A stretch of 64,000 bases of DNA, from assembly GCA_040219555.1 (NCBI GenBank), contig JAVJSF010000014.1:1-64000 (forward strand), in the 5' to 3' direction. Under the pieces are notes generated by a model. It saw only the letters and a list, made by a program, of their open reading frames with translations. It did not search any database and had not been told where the DNA came from. Position numbers and translations under genes: made by a program. Each line of letters begins with the position of its first letter. Position 1 is the first letter of the stretch. Positions 1 through 6,835 of the stretch are shown here, in pieces. The stretch comes from JAVJSF01 sp040219555. GTDB taxonomy: Bacteria; Actinomycetota; Thermoleophilia; Miltoncostaeales; Miltoncostaeaceae.

Positions 1-182
1 ACCCACCGGATGATCGGCCGAAGGCCGACTCTCATCCGGTCGACCGACAGAGGTCGACTCAGGCGGCCAGTCCCGCCGACCGCAAGGGAGGCGGTGCCGC
101 CGTGTGCATCGGGCCCCGGCCAGGGGCCCGATGGCACCCCGAAGGCCCGCAAGAGGCCGCAGGGGTGCCGTCGCCGTCGCCG
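1..182 (-). other. Structured noncoding stretch with consecutive hairpins
   Basis: No gene is visible before the efflux permease stop codon. The stretch folds into consecutive hairpins: arms at 6-13/32-39 with an inner 6-bp stem 14-19/23-28, a 7-bp stem 39-45/52-58, an 11-bp perfect stem 107-117/123-133, and an 8-bp stem 133-140/162-169 that itself contains a GGCC/GGCC stem. Read on the minus strand, the inner loop of the first hairpin is a C(UUCG)G tetraloop, which suggests the minus strand is the RNA. It could be a 3' UTR or terminator cluster of the efflux operon, or part of a structured RNA that continues outside the window. I do not recognise a known RNA family. Confidence 0.4.
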
Positions 183-950
183 TCACCGGGCCGTTGTGCG
201 TCGGTACTTTGCCACCGCCAGCGGGGCGAAGACCGCCACCAGCCCCACCGACCAGATGACCGAGTAGAGCGCGGCGTCGCCGGCGGGCACGCCCAGCCAC
301 AGGTCGCGCGTGGCGTCCACCAGGTGGGTCACCGGGTTGTGCTTGGCGAACCAGCCGATGCCCGCCGGCATCGAGTCCACCGGCACGAACGCGGACGAGA
401 TGAACGTGATGGGGAAGATGAGCGTGAAGCCCACCCCGTTGGCGGCCTCCGGCGAGGACACCATCAGCCCGATCAGCGCGAAGATCCAGGACGAGGCGAA
501 CCCGAACAGGATCAGCAGCCCGAGGCCCGCCAGGACGCTGAGGACATCCGTGTCGAACCGGAACCCCACAACCAGGCCGGTGCCCACCAGGATCACCGCG
601 CCCACCAGGTTGGTGACGATGTCCGAGATCGTGCGCCCGGCCAGCACCGCCGGCCGCGCCATGGGCAGCGACCGGAAGCGGTCGATCAGGCCCTTGTTGA
701 GGTCCTCCGACAGCCCCAGCGCCGTGTAGAAGCCGCCGAAGGCGATGGTCTGGGCCACGATGCCCGGGATGAGGAAGTCCGTGTAGTCCTGGAACCCGGG
801 GGTGGCGATGGCCCCGCCGAACACGTAGACGAACAGCAGGACGAACATGATCGGCTGCACGGTGAAGCCGATCAACAGGTCGGGCGAGCGCGGCAGCCGT
901 CGCAGGCAGCGGCCGGCCATCACCAGGGTGTCGTCGACCAGCCGGCTCAT
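183..950 (-). CDS. ABC-2 type efflux permease (DrrB-like)
   Basis: 255-residue integral membrane protein with about six hydrophobic segments and the ABC2_membrane layout typical of daunorubicin/drug-efflux permeases. It would form the membrane channel for the ATPase encoded immediately upstream. The ATG (MSRLVDDT) overlaps the ATPase stop codon by four bases (ATGA), which fixes the start and indicates translational coupling. The substrate cannot be told from sequence; family members export anthracyclines, glycolipids or other hydrophobic compounds. The gene ends just before a heavily folded noncoding stretch at the window edge. Confidence 0.9.
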   Translation of the reverse strand: MSRLVDDTLVMAGRCLRRLPRSPDLLIGFTVQPIMFVLLFVYVFGGAIATPGFQDYTDFLIPGIVAQTIAFGGFYTALGLSEDLNKGLIDRFRSLPMARPAVLAGRTISDIVTNLVGAVILVGTGLVVGFRFDTDVLSVLAGLGLLILFGFASSWIFALIGLMVSSPEAANGVGFTLIFPITFISSAFVPVDSMPAGIGWFAKHNPVTHLVDATRDLWLGVPAGDAALYSVIWSVGLVAVFAPLAVAKYRRTTAR

Positions 951-1945
951 CGGGCCTCCTCCGCGCTCTCGTCCTCGCCGGCGTCCTGCTCCTCCTCGGC
1001 CCGCCGGCCGGTGAGGGCCAGGAACACGTCGTCCAGCGTCGGCCTGCTGACGATCACGTCCTCGGCCGCCACGCCGGCGGCGTCGAGCCGGCGCACGGCC
1101 TCCACCACCGCACCGCCGCGCTCGCGCACCCGCACCCGCACGACCCCGTCCTCGGTCTCGGGCGGCTCGTCGCCCATCTGCGCCAGGGCGGCCGCGGCCG
1201 CGGGCGCGCTGGCGGGGTCGGCCAACTCCACCTGCACCCGCGCGCCGCCGACGCGGTCCTTCAGGTCGTCCCCGGTGCCCTCGGCGATGACGCGCCCGTG
1301 GTCGATCACGGCGATGCGGTCGGCCAGGCGGTCGGCCTCGTCCAGGTACTGGGTGGTCAGCAGCACGGTGGTGCCGTCGGCCACCAGGCCCTCGATGGTC
1401 TCCCACAGCCCCAGGCGGCTACGCGGGTCCAGGCCGGTGGTGGGCTCGTCCAGGAACAGCACCGGCGGGCGCGCCACCAGGGCCGCCGACAGGTCGAGCC
1501 GCCGCCGCATGCCGCCGGAGTAGGTCTTGGCCGGGCGCCCCGCGGCCTCGGTCAGCTCGAAGCGCTCCAGCAGCTCGGCGGCCCGCGTCCGCGCGCCGCG
1601 CCGGCCCATGCCGTAGAGGCGCCCCACCATCACGAGGTTCTCCGAGCCGGTGAGGTTCTCGTCCACCGCCGCGTACTGGCCGGCCAGGCCGATCTTCGAC
1701 CGCAGCGCGGCGGCGTCGTCCACCACGTCGAGGCCGGCCACCCGGGCGGTGCCGGCGTCCGCGCGCAGCAGGGTGGACAGGATGCGCACCACCGTGGTCT
1801 TGCCCGCGCCGTTGGGTCCGAGCACTCCGAGCACGGTCCCCTGGCGCACGTCGAGGTCGACGCCGTCCAGCGCCCGCACGTCCTTGAAGGTCTTCACCAG
1901 GCCGCGGACCTCGATGGCGGCGCCGGTGGTGGTCTGTTGGGTCAT
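947..1945 (-). CDS. ABC transporter ATP-binding protein, drug-resistance (DrrA) type
   Basis: 332-residue nucleotide-binding subunit. Walker A GPNGAGKT lies near residues 43-50, the signature YSGGMRRRLDL near 145, and Walker B with LDEPTTGLDP follows. The roughly 90 residues after the core match the DUF4162-type tail common in DrrA homologues, and the last residues are acidic. It energises the permease encoded downstream. Start taken at MTQQTT; an ATG four codons upstream (MVPRM) is possible. A minus-strand TAAACT (1979-1974) is a reasonable -10, so the transcript leader would be very short. Divergent from a WYL regulator that probably controls it. Confidence 0.92.
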   Translation of the reverse strand: MTQQTTTGAAIEVRGLVKTFKDVRALDGVDLDVRQGTVLGVLGPNGAGKTTVVRILSTLLRADAGTARVAGLDVVDDAAALRSKIGLAGQYAAVDENLTGSENLVMVGRLYGMGRRGARTRAAELLERFELTEAAGRPAKTYSGGMRRRLDLSAALVARPPVLFLDEPTTGLDPRSRLGLWETIEGLVADGTTVLLTTQYLDEADRLADRIAVIDHGRVIAEGTGDDLKDRVGGARVQVELADPASAPAAAAALAQMGDEPPETEDGVVRVRVRERGGAVVEAVRRLDAAGVAAEDVIVSRPTLDDVFLALTGRRAEEEQDAGEDESAEEAR

Positions 1946-1970
1946 GCGAGGCACCATACGGAGAGATGCG

Positions 1971-1996
1971 GTCAGTTTACGGCCGCAATAGCTGAC
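1971..1996. promoter_or_regulatory. Candidate operator between efflux operon and WYL regulator
   Basis: The 63-bp divergent intergenic region holds an inverted repeat GTCAG-N16-CTGAC. It overlaps the likely -10 of the ABC operon (TAAACT, minus strand, 1979-1974). A CACGAT hexamer (1996-2001) sits seven bases before the regulator ATG and could be a leaderless -10. WYL-domain regulators often bind the region shared with a divergent transporter, so autoregulation plus control of the efflux genes is plausible. The arms are only 5 bp, so this is a suggestion. Confidence 0.4.
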
Positions 1997-2008
1997 ACGA
2001 TCCGTCAC

Positions 2009-2986
2009 ATGACCGCCGCCGGCACCTCGGGACGCCTGCTGACCCTGCTGTCGCTGCTCCAGAGCCGTGCCGAGCGCGCCGGCCCCGATCTGACCGCGCG
2101 CCTCGGGGTGTCGGCCCGCACCCTGCGCCGGGACATCGAGCGGCTGCGCGGGCTGGGCTACCCGGTGGAGTCGGTCCCCGGCCCGGCCGGCGGGTATCGA
2201 CTGAGGGCAGGGGCCGCAATGCCGCCCCTGCTGCTGGACGACGAGGAGGCGGTGGCCATCGCGGTGGGGCTGCTCACCGCCGCCCGATCGGGCGTCACGG
2301 GGGTGGGCGACGCCGCCGTCCGGGCTCTGGTGAAGCTGGAGCAGGTTCTGCCGGCCCCGCTGAGGGCTCAGGTGGAGGCGCTCGGCTCGATCGCCACCAG
2401 CGTGGCCCCCGGCGGCGGGCCCACGGTGGCGCCGGCCGTCCTGATGGCGCTGGCCGGCGCCTGCCGCGAGCGCGTGCCGGTGCGCTTCGACTACACCGCC
2501 CGCGAGGGGGAGGCCAGCCGCCGCGAGGTGGAGCCCCACGCCCTGGTGAACCATCACAACCGGTGGTACCTGCTGGCCTGGGACCGGCGGCGGTCCGACT
2601 GGCGCACGTTCCGGCTCGACCGCATGGGGGCGCCGTGGGTGGGCGGCGAGCGCTTCGAGGCCCGCCCGCTACCGGGCGGGGATGCCGCCGCCCACGTGGC
2701 GGGCTCGATCCGGGGCTCGGGCTTCCGCCATCAGGCCACGGTGCTGGTGCACGCTCCGCGCCACCACGTGGAGGGGCGCCCATGGGCCTGGGGGCGGGTC
2801 GAGTCCGTTGATGCGGCCACCTGCCGGCTGCACACCGGCGACGACGACCTGGACTGGCTGCTGCTGCGGCTGCTGATGATCGGCCACCCGATCACCGTGG
2901 AGGGGCCGCCGGCCCTGGCGACCGCCCTGGCCGCCCTCGCCGATCGCCTCGGAGGCGCCGCCGCGGGTTCAGCCCCGGGGGCCTGA
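2009..2986 (+). CDS. HTH-WYL transcriptional regulator (YafY/PafC-like)
   Basis: 325 residues. Residues about 8-60 form a winged helix-turn-helix with LGVSARTLRRDIERL. A WYL domain follows around residues 150-220, containing NRWYLLAWD and the Arg-rich strand WRTFRLDRM. A C-terminal extension (WCX-like) ends the protein. Such proteins are ligand-responsive DNA-binding regulators, often divergent from efflux or stress genes, as here. The ATG is seven bases downstream of a CACGAT hexamer, compatible with a leaderless message. Its 3' end overlaps the convergent DEAD-box helicase gene by 18 bp. Confidence 0.88.
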   Translation: MTAAGTSGRLLTLLSLLQSRAERAGPDLTARLGVSARTLRRDIERLRGLGYPVESVPGPAGGYRLRAGAAMPPLLLDDEEAVAIAVGLLTAARSGVTGVGDAAVRALVKLEQVLPAPLRAQVEALGSIATSVAPGGGPTVAPAVLMALAGACRERVPVRFDYTAREGEASRREVEPHALVNHHNRWYLLAWDRRRSDWRTFRLDRMGAPWVGGERFEARPLPGGDAAAHVAGSIRGSGFRHQATVLVHAPRHHVEGRPWAWGRVESVDAATCRLHTGDDDLDWLLLRLLMIGHPITVEGPPALATALAALADRLGGAAAGSAPGA

Positions 2987-4219
2987 GCCCGAGCCGCTGC
3001 GCCCACGCGGCCGGCGCCCGCGCCGCCCGCGACCGCTCCCCGAGCCGCCGCCCGAGCCGCCGCCGTCGCCGCGACCGCCGCCCCGGGTGGCCGCCGCCTG
3101 CAACTCCTCACCCGTGGCCGCTGCCCACGGCGCCTGCAGTCCCAGGGTCCGCACCATGCCGCGCACGTCGTCCAGGTGCTCGGTCCCCACGAACGTGAGC
3201 GCCACGCCGCGCTCGCCGGCGCGCGCGGTACGCCCGACGCGGTGGGTGTAGTCCTCGGCCTGCCCGGGCGGGTCGAAGTTGACCACCGTGGCGATGTCGT
3301 CCACATGGATGCCGCGGGCGGCCACGTCCGTGGCCACAAGGGTCGTGGTGCGCCCCTGCTCGAATGCCGCCAGCGCGCGCTCGCGCTGGCCCTGGGTCTT
3401 GTCGCCGTGCATGGCGACGGCCGCCACGTCGTGGCGGGCCAGGTGGCGCACCAGGCGGTCGGCGCCGTGCTTGGTGCGCACGAACACGATGGTGCGCTCG
3501 CCGCCGCCCCCGATGTGGCGGGCCAGGCGGGCCACGCGCTCGGTGCGCTCGATGCGCTCGAAGCGGTGCTCGATGTCCGGGCCGCGCCGGGTGGCCGGCG
3601 TGTGGACATGGGTCACCGCGTCCTGGGTGTAGCGCGCCGCCAGCGCGCCGGCCTCGCCGTCCAGGGTGGCCGAGAAGAACAGGGTCTGGCGGGCCGAGGG
3701 GCAGCGGCCGACGATGCGGTCCACCGCCGGGCGGAAGCCCATGTCCAGCATCCGGTCGGCCTCGTCCAGCACCAGGATCTCAACGTGCGACAGGCCGAAC
3801 GCGCGCCGGGCCAGGTGGTCCTCGAGTCGGCCCGGGGTGGCCACCACGATGTGCGCCTTGGCGGCCTCGCGCCCCTGTCGCTCCAGGCCTACGCCGCCGT
3901 ACACCGCGGCGATCTTCAGGGCGCGCGAGTGCGCCAGGCGGTACGAGGCCTCCACGATCTGGCCGGCCAGCTCGCGCGTGGGCGCCAGCACCAGGGCCGC
4001 CGGACGGCGCGCCTCGGCGGCGATGCGGTCGATCAGCGGCACCATGAACGCCAGCGTCTTGCCCGAGCCGGTGGGCGACTGGGCCAGCACGTCACGGCCG
4101 GCGAGGACGTCGCCGATCACCTTGGTCTGGATGGCGAACGGGGCGTCGAAGCCCTCATCGGTGAGGGCCGTACGCACGGCGGTGGATACGCCGAGATCGG
4201 CGAAGGTCGGTTCTGACAT
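2969..4219 (-). CDS. DEAD-box ATP-dependent RNA helicase
   Basis: 416 residues with the full set of SF2 DEAD motifs. The Q-motif region is PFAIQTKV, motif I SPTGSGKT (about 48-55), Ia APTRELA, Ib TPGR, II VLDEADRMLDMGF, III SAT, and C-terminal HRVGRTARAG. The last roughly 60 residues are a low-complexity Gly/Arg/Ser tail, as in RhlE/CsdA-type enzymes where it binds RNA. Expected to unwind structured RNA during ribosome assembly or mRNA turnover, especially in cold. Its start is preceded by a leader of about 120 nt. The stop lies inside the 3' end of the convergent WYL gene. Confidence 0.93.
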   Translation of the reverse strand: MSEPTFADLGVSTAVRTALTDEGFDAPFAIQTKVIGDVLAGRDVLAQSPTGSGKTLAFMVPLIDRIAAEARRPAALVLAPTRELAGQIVEASYRLAHSRALKIAAVYGGVGLERQGREAAKAHIVVATPGRLEDHLARRAFGLSHVEILVLDEADRMLDMGFRPAVDRIVGRCPSARQTLFFSATLDGEAGALAARYTQDAVTHVHTPATRRGPDIEHRFERIERTERVARLARHIGGGGERTIVFVRTKHGADRLVRHLARHDVAAVAMHGDKTQGQRERALAAFEQGRTTTLVATDVAARGIHVDDIATVVNFDPPGQAEDYTHRVGRTARAGERGVALTFVGTEHLDDVRGMVRTLGLQAPWAAATGEELQAAATRGGGRGDGGGSGGGSGSGRGRRGRRPRGRSGSGSGPRG

Positions 4220-4355
4220 CTGGTCATCCCTGGGTGCGGCCGGCGCCCGTACGGGGCGACGACGGTGGGGAGGCGTGCTCTCCCGAACCGCCGGCGGCGG
4301 GACCTGAGGAAGCGGACCTCTCGACCGGCGGGTGCCGATCTGGTGCGGGACCATA
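4220..4355 (-). promoter_or_regulatory. Promoter and long 5' leader of the DEAD-box helicase
   Basis: On the minus strand TATGGT (4355-4350) is a good -10, putting transcription start near 4343 and leaving an untranslated leader of roughly 120 nt. That is long in a window where many genes look leaderless. The leader is GC-rich and contains self-complementary blocks such as CCGCCGGCGG and CCCGTACGGG. Bacterial cold-shock helicase mRNAs are often controlled through long structured leaders, so an RNA-level control element is plausible. Confidence 0.45.
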
Positions 4356-4395
4356 GCCGACGTGGCGCGCGGGACGAAACCGCCGGCGCCGGGCG

Positions 4396-5541
4396 CTATC
4401 CGATGCACGGGCCCGTGTCGACCGGCTCCAGCGGCGAGTCGAGGCCGCGGGCGATCGGCCCGGGCGGTACCGCGGCGCCCCGGTTCGCCCCCGGCGTACC
4501 GCCGAAGATCATCGCGACGACGCTCCCGGAGCGGTCCACCACCGGCCCACCGCTGGACCCCGGCCCGAGGTCGCCGCGCATCACCACGACGCTGCGGGGG
4601 GCCGGCGAGCGCCCGAACCCGTCCGCCGCGATCACCGTGCGCGGCGCCGCCGCAGTGCCGGCCACCGTGCGTAGGGGGCCGTCTCCCGGATAACCCATGA
4701 GGACCACGGAGACCGGGCTGCGCGGAGCCCGGCCCAGGGCCAGGGGCCGTCCGGCCAGTCCCGGCACCCGCAGCAGGGCGACATCGTTGCGCGCATCCAG
4801 GTACACCGCCCGCCCGGTGAGGGTGCGCCCGTCGGGGGTGCGCACGGTGGTCGAGTCCTGTCCGGCGATGACGTGCGCGTTGGTGGCCACCAGGTCCGCG
4901 CGCACCACCCACCCCGACCCCTGCCGCCCGACCCCGCATGCGCGCCCGCGCAGTTGCACCACGCTCCCGGCGGCCCGTCGCGCCGCGGGGTCCTCCAGCA
5001 CCGCCGGGTCGGGATCGGGGAGGGTGCCCGCCGGCAGGGGGATCGACGGGAACGGGTTGATGGTCCCGAGGGTGCCCATGACCCGATCCGGTGGTACCGC
5101 CTCCAGGGTCGCGCGGATGATCGTCGAGCGCTGCAGGTGCTCCCGCAGCGTGCTGCCGAAGCGGTCGCCCGCCTGATAGATGACCGTGGCGCTGACCAGC
5201 CACACGATCGCGAGGCCCAGCGCGGCACCCACCGCAAGACCCCCCGCCTGGTCGACCCGCCGCAGAGGCCCAAGTCCCAGTAGGCGCCGCAGCGGCAGTG
5301 ACAGGCGCAGGACCAGGGCCTGCACGATCACGGCGCCCAGCAGCGCGCCGGTGAGCGCGGCCAGGGGCACCCACTGTGAGTCGCGCCCGTCGGGCAGCAG
5401 CATCGGACCCACACGCGAGCCGGCCAGCGCTCCCGCGGCGAGGCCGCCCAGGGAGAGGGCCTGCTCGGTGGCGCCACGGCCCGCCCCGTTCAGTGCGAAG
5501 CCGACCAGGACGACGATGACGATGAGGTCGACGAGTGTCAC
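4396..5541 (-). CDS. Membrane-anchored serine protease, CvpA + trypsin domains (MarP-like)
   Basis: 381 residues. The first ~130 hold four hydrophobic segments of a CvpA/colicin V-production module (starting MTLVDLIVIVV). The rest is a chymotrypsin-fold protease with a complete triad: His in ATNAHV, Asp in DARNDVALL and Ser in GPGSSGGP. Two cysteines (RACGV and the C-terminal PCIG) could form the disulphide known from mycobacterial MarP. This architecture and length match MarP (Rv3671c), a periplasmic protease needed for acid and oxidative stress resistance. GTG start chosen because a 15-codon upstream ORF ends in TGA overlapping it (GTGA). Its substrate here is unknown. Confidence 0.9.
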   Translation of the reverse strand: MTLVDLIVIVVLVGFALNGAGRGATEQALSLGGLAAGALAGSRVGPMLLPDGRDSQWVPLAALTGALLGAVIVQALVLRLSLPLRRLLGLGPLRRVDQAGGLAVGAALGLAIVWLVSATVIYQAGDRFGSTLREHLQRSTIIRATLEAVPPDRVMGTLGTINPFPSIPLPAGTLPDPDPAVLEDPAARRAAGSVVQLRGRACGVGRQGSGWVVRADLVATNAHVIAGQDSTTVRTPDGRTLTGRAVYLDARNDVALLRVPGLAGRPLALGRAPRSPVSVVLMGYPGDGPLRTVAGTAAAPRTVIAADGFGRSPAPRSVVVMRGDLGPGSSGGPVVDRSGSVVAMIFGGTPGANRGAAVPPGPIARGLDSPLEPVDTGPCIG

Positions 5542-5585
5542 GGGCCCCGGCGCACCACGACGCGGGCTGTGGTGGTCGGGTCCAT
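5538..5585 (-). CDS. Upstream micro-ORF coupled to the CvpA/trypsin protease
   Basis: ATG-initiated 15-codon ORF encoding MDPTTTARVVVRRGP. Its TGA overlaps the protease GTG start as GTGA. A weak -10-like TTGCCT sits six bases before the ATG, so the transcript might be leaderless and the protease translated by termination-reinitiation. No homology can be expected at this size. The same arrangement appears before bioY, pheS and the large helicase. GC-rich sequence has few stops, so chance is a real alternative here. Confidence 0.35.
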   Translation of the reverse strand: MDPTTTARVVVRRGP

Positions 5586-5662
5586 CCGCGCAGGCAACCG
5601 GATCGGTGGCCGATCGGCGAACGGCCCGGGTGCGGCCGACCCGCCCGCCCGCGCGATGGCGC

Positions 5663-6355
5663 TCAGAACGCGGTGCTGGGCAGGTCGCGCTCGCCGGCCT
5701 CCAGGGCGTCGCAGATGCGCCGCGCCACCGCGGCGGGAGCCCGTCCTTCTCCCAGGTCCGGGGCGATGCCCGCGATGGTCCGTCCGGCGAGCCCGGTCTC
5801 GGTGTGCGGGGGCCGTGCGTCCAGGACGCGCACCTTCGCCCGCCGGGCCTCGCGCGCGAACGCCTGGGCGAAGGCGTGCACCGCGGCCTTCGAGGCGCCG
5901 TAGGCGGCCATGCCGGCCACGTTGCCCTCGGCGATGACCCCGCTGATGGTCACGATCGCGCCCCCGGGCGCCACCGCGCCGGCGGCGGCGCGCGCCAGGC
6001 GGATCGCCGCGAGCGTGTTGAGCGCGAAGAGCTCCTCCAGGGCGGTGGCGGGCAGATCGGCCGCCGCTCCGAACGCCACCACCCCGCTGGCGTTGATCAC
6101 CACGTCCAGCCCGCCCCACGCGTCGGCGGCCTCGGCCACCAGTGCCTCGCACGCGCCCGGCTCGCGCAGGTCTCCGGGGTGGCGGGTCCCGGGCAGCGAC
6201 AGGTCGCTCAGGCGCCTCTCATCACGGCCGGCCAGCGCCAGCCGCTCGGCGCCGCGGGCGAAGCACTCGTGGGCCAGTGCCGCCCCCAGGCCACCCGAGG
6301 CGCCCGCGATCAGCACGCGGGCCCCGGCCAGGGGGTGGGGAAGGGTGCTCATCAT
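5663..6355 (-). CDS. Short-chain dehydrogenase/reductase
   Basis: 230-residue classical SDR. The cofactor-binding Gly motif GASGGLG lies near residue 18 and the structural NASG motif near residue 87. Active-site Ser is in TISGV and the YxxxK pair is YGASK. An Arg after GRD may favour NADP. The substrate is not predictable. A GGAGG ribosome-binding site lies nine bases before the first of two tandem ATGs, so the first is taken. Only 19 bp separate it from the upstream membrane-protein gene, so the two are probably co-transcribed with the glycosyltransferase further upstream. Confidence 0.88.
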   Translation of the reverse strand: MMSTLPHPLAGARVLIAGASGGLGAALAHECFARGAERLALAGRDERRLSDLSLPGTRHPGDLREPGACEALVAEAADAWGGLDVVINASGVVAFGAAADLPATALEELFALNTLAAIRLARAAAGAVAPGGAIVTISGVIAEGNVAGMAAYGASKAAVHAFAQAFAREARRAKVRVLDARPPHTETGLAGRTIAGIAPDLGEGRAPAAVARRICDALEAGERDLPSTAF

Positions 6356-6374
6356 CGTTGCGGGCCTCCGGTAC

Positions 6375-6791
6375 TCAGGCGCCGGCCAGCAGGGCCAGGG
6401 CGATGGCGCCGCGCGCGGTCCAGAGGGCCGTGCGCAGCCAGTTGGTGGTGACCAGGCGGCGGTGCTGGCCGGCGTCGAACCCGAGAGCCAGCCGTCCGTG
6501 GCAGCGCGCCGAGACCAGCAGGGTGATGCCGGCCAGAGCCAGCACCAGGCCCGCGCCCGTCAGCGCGAGCGGGGATGGGGCCAGCGCCGCGATGACCAGC
6601 GCCGCGCCGCCCTCGGCCAGCATCGGCGGGCCCACCACCCAGGACGTGCGCCGCGAGTGCTCCGCCGAGTACGCGGCGAAGGCCGGCTCGGGCACGTCGG
6701 CGAACATCGGGTAGTGGACGACCTGGACGAACCAGACCAGGCCCACCATGTAGAGGGTGGCGAACGCGTGGACGACGAGGAGCGCGGTCAC
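6375..6791 (-). CDS. Conserved four-TM membrane protein of unknown function
   Basis: 138 residues, about four hydrophobic helices. Polar landmarks include WFVQVVHYPMF, AEHSRRTSWVVGPPM, GFDAGQHRRLVTTNWLRT and a final helix. These look like a conserved family pattern (aromatic-histidine and NWLRT-type motifs) that I recognise only as an uncharacterised bacterial membrane family. GTG start chosen because it leaves 44 bp after the glycosyltransferase stop and begins directly with the first helix. Lies in a likely operon glycosyltransferase - this gene - SDR. No function assigned. Confidence 0.7.
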   Translation of the reverse strand: MTALLVVHAFATLYMVGLVWFVQVVHYPMFADVPEPAFAAYSAEHSRRTSWVVGPPMLAEGGAALVIAALAPSPLALTGAGLVLALAGITLLVSARCHGRLALGFDAGQHRRLVTTNWLRTALWTARGAIALALLAGA

Positions 6792-6835
6792 ACCCGTGAT
6801 CCGCGCCCCGGGGCGGTTCCGGTTCGCGCGCGGGG

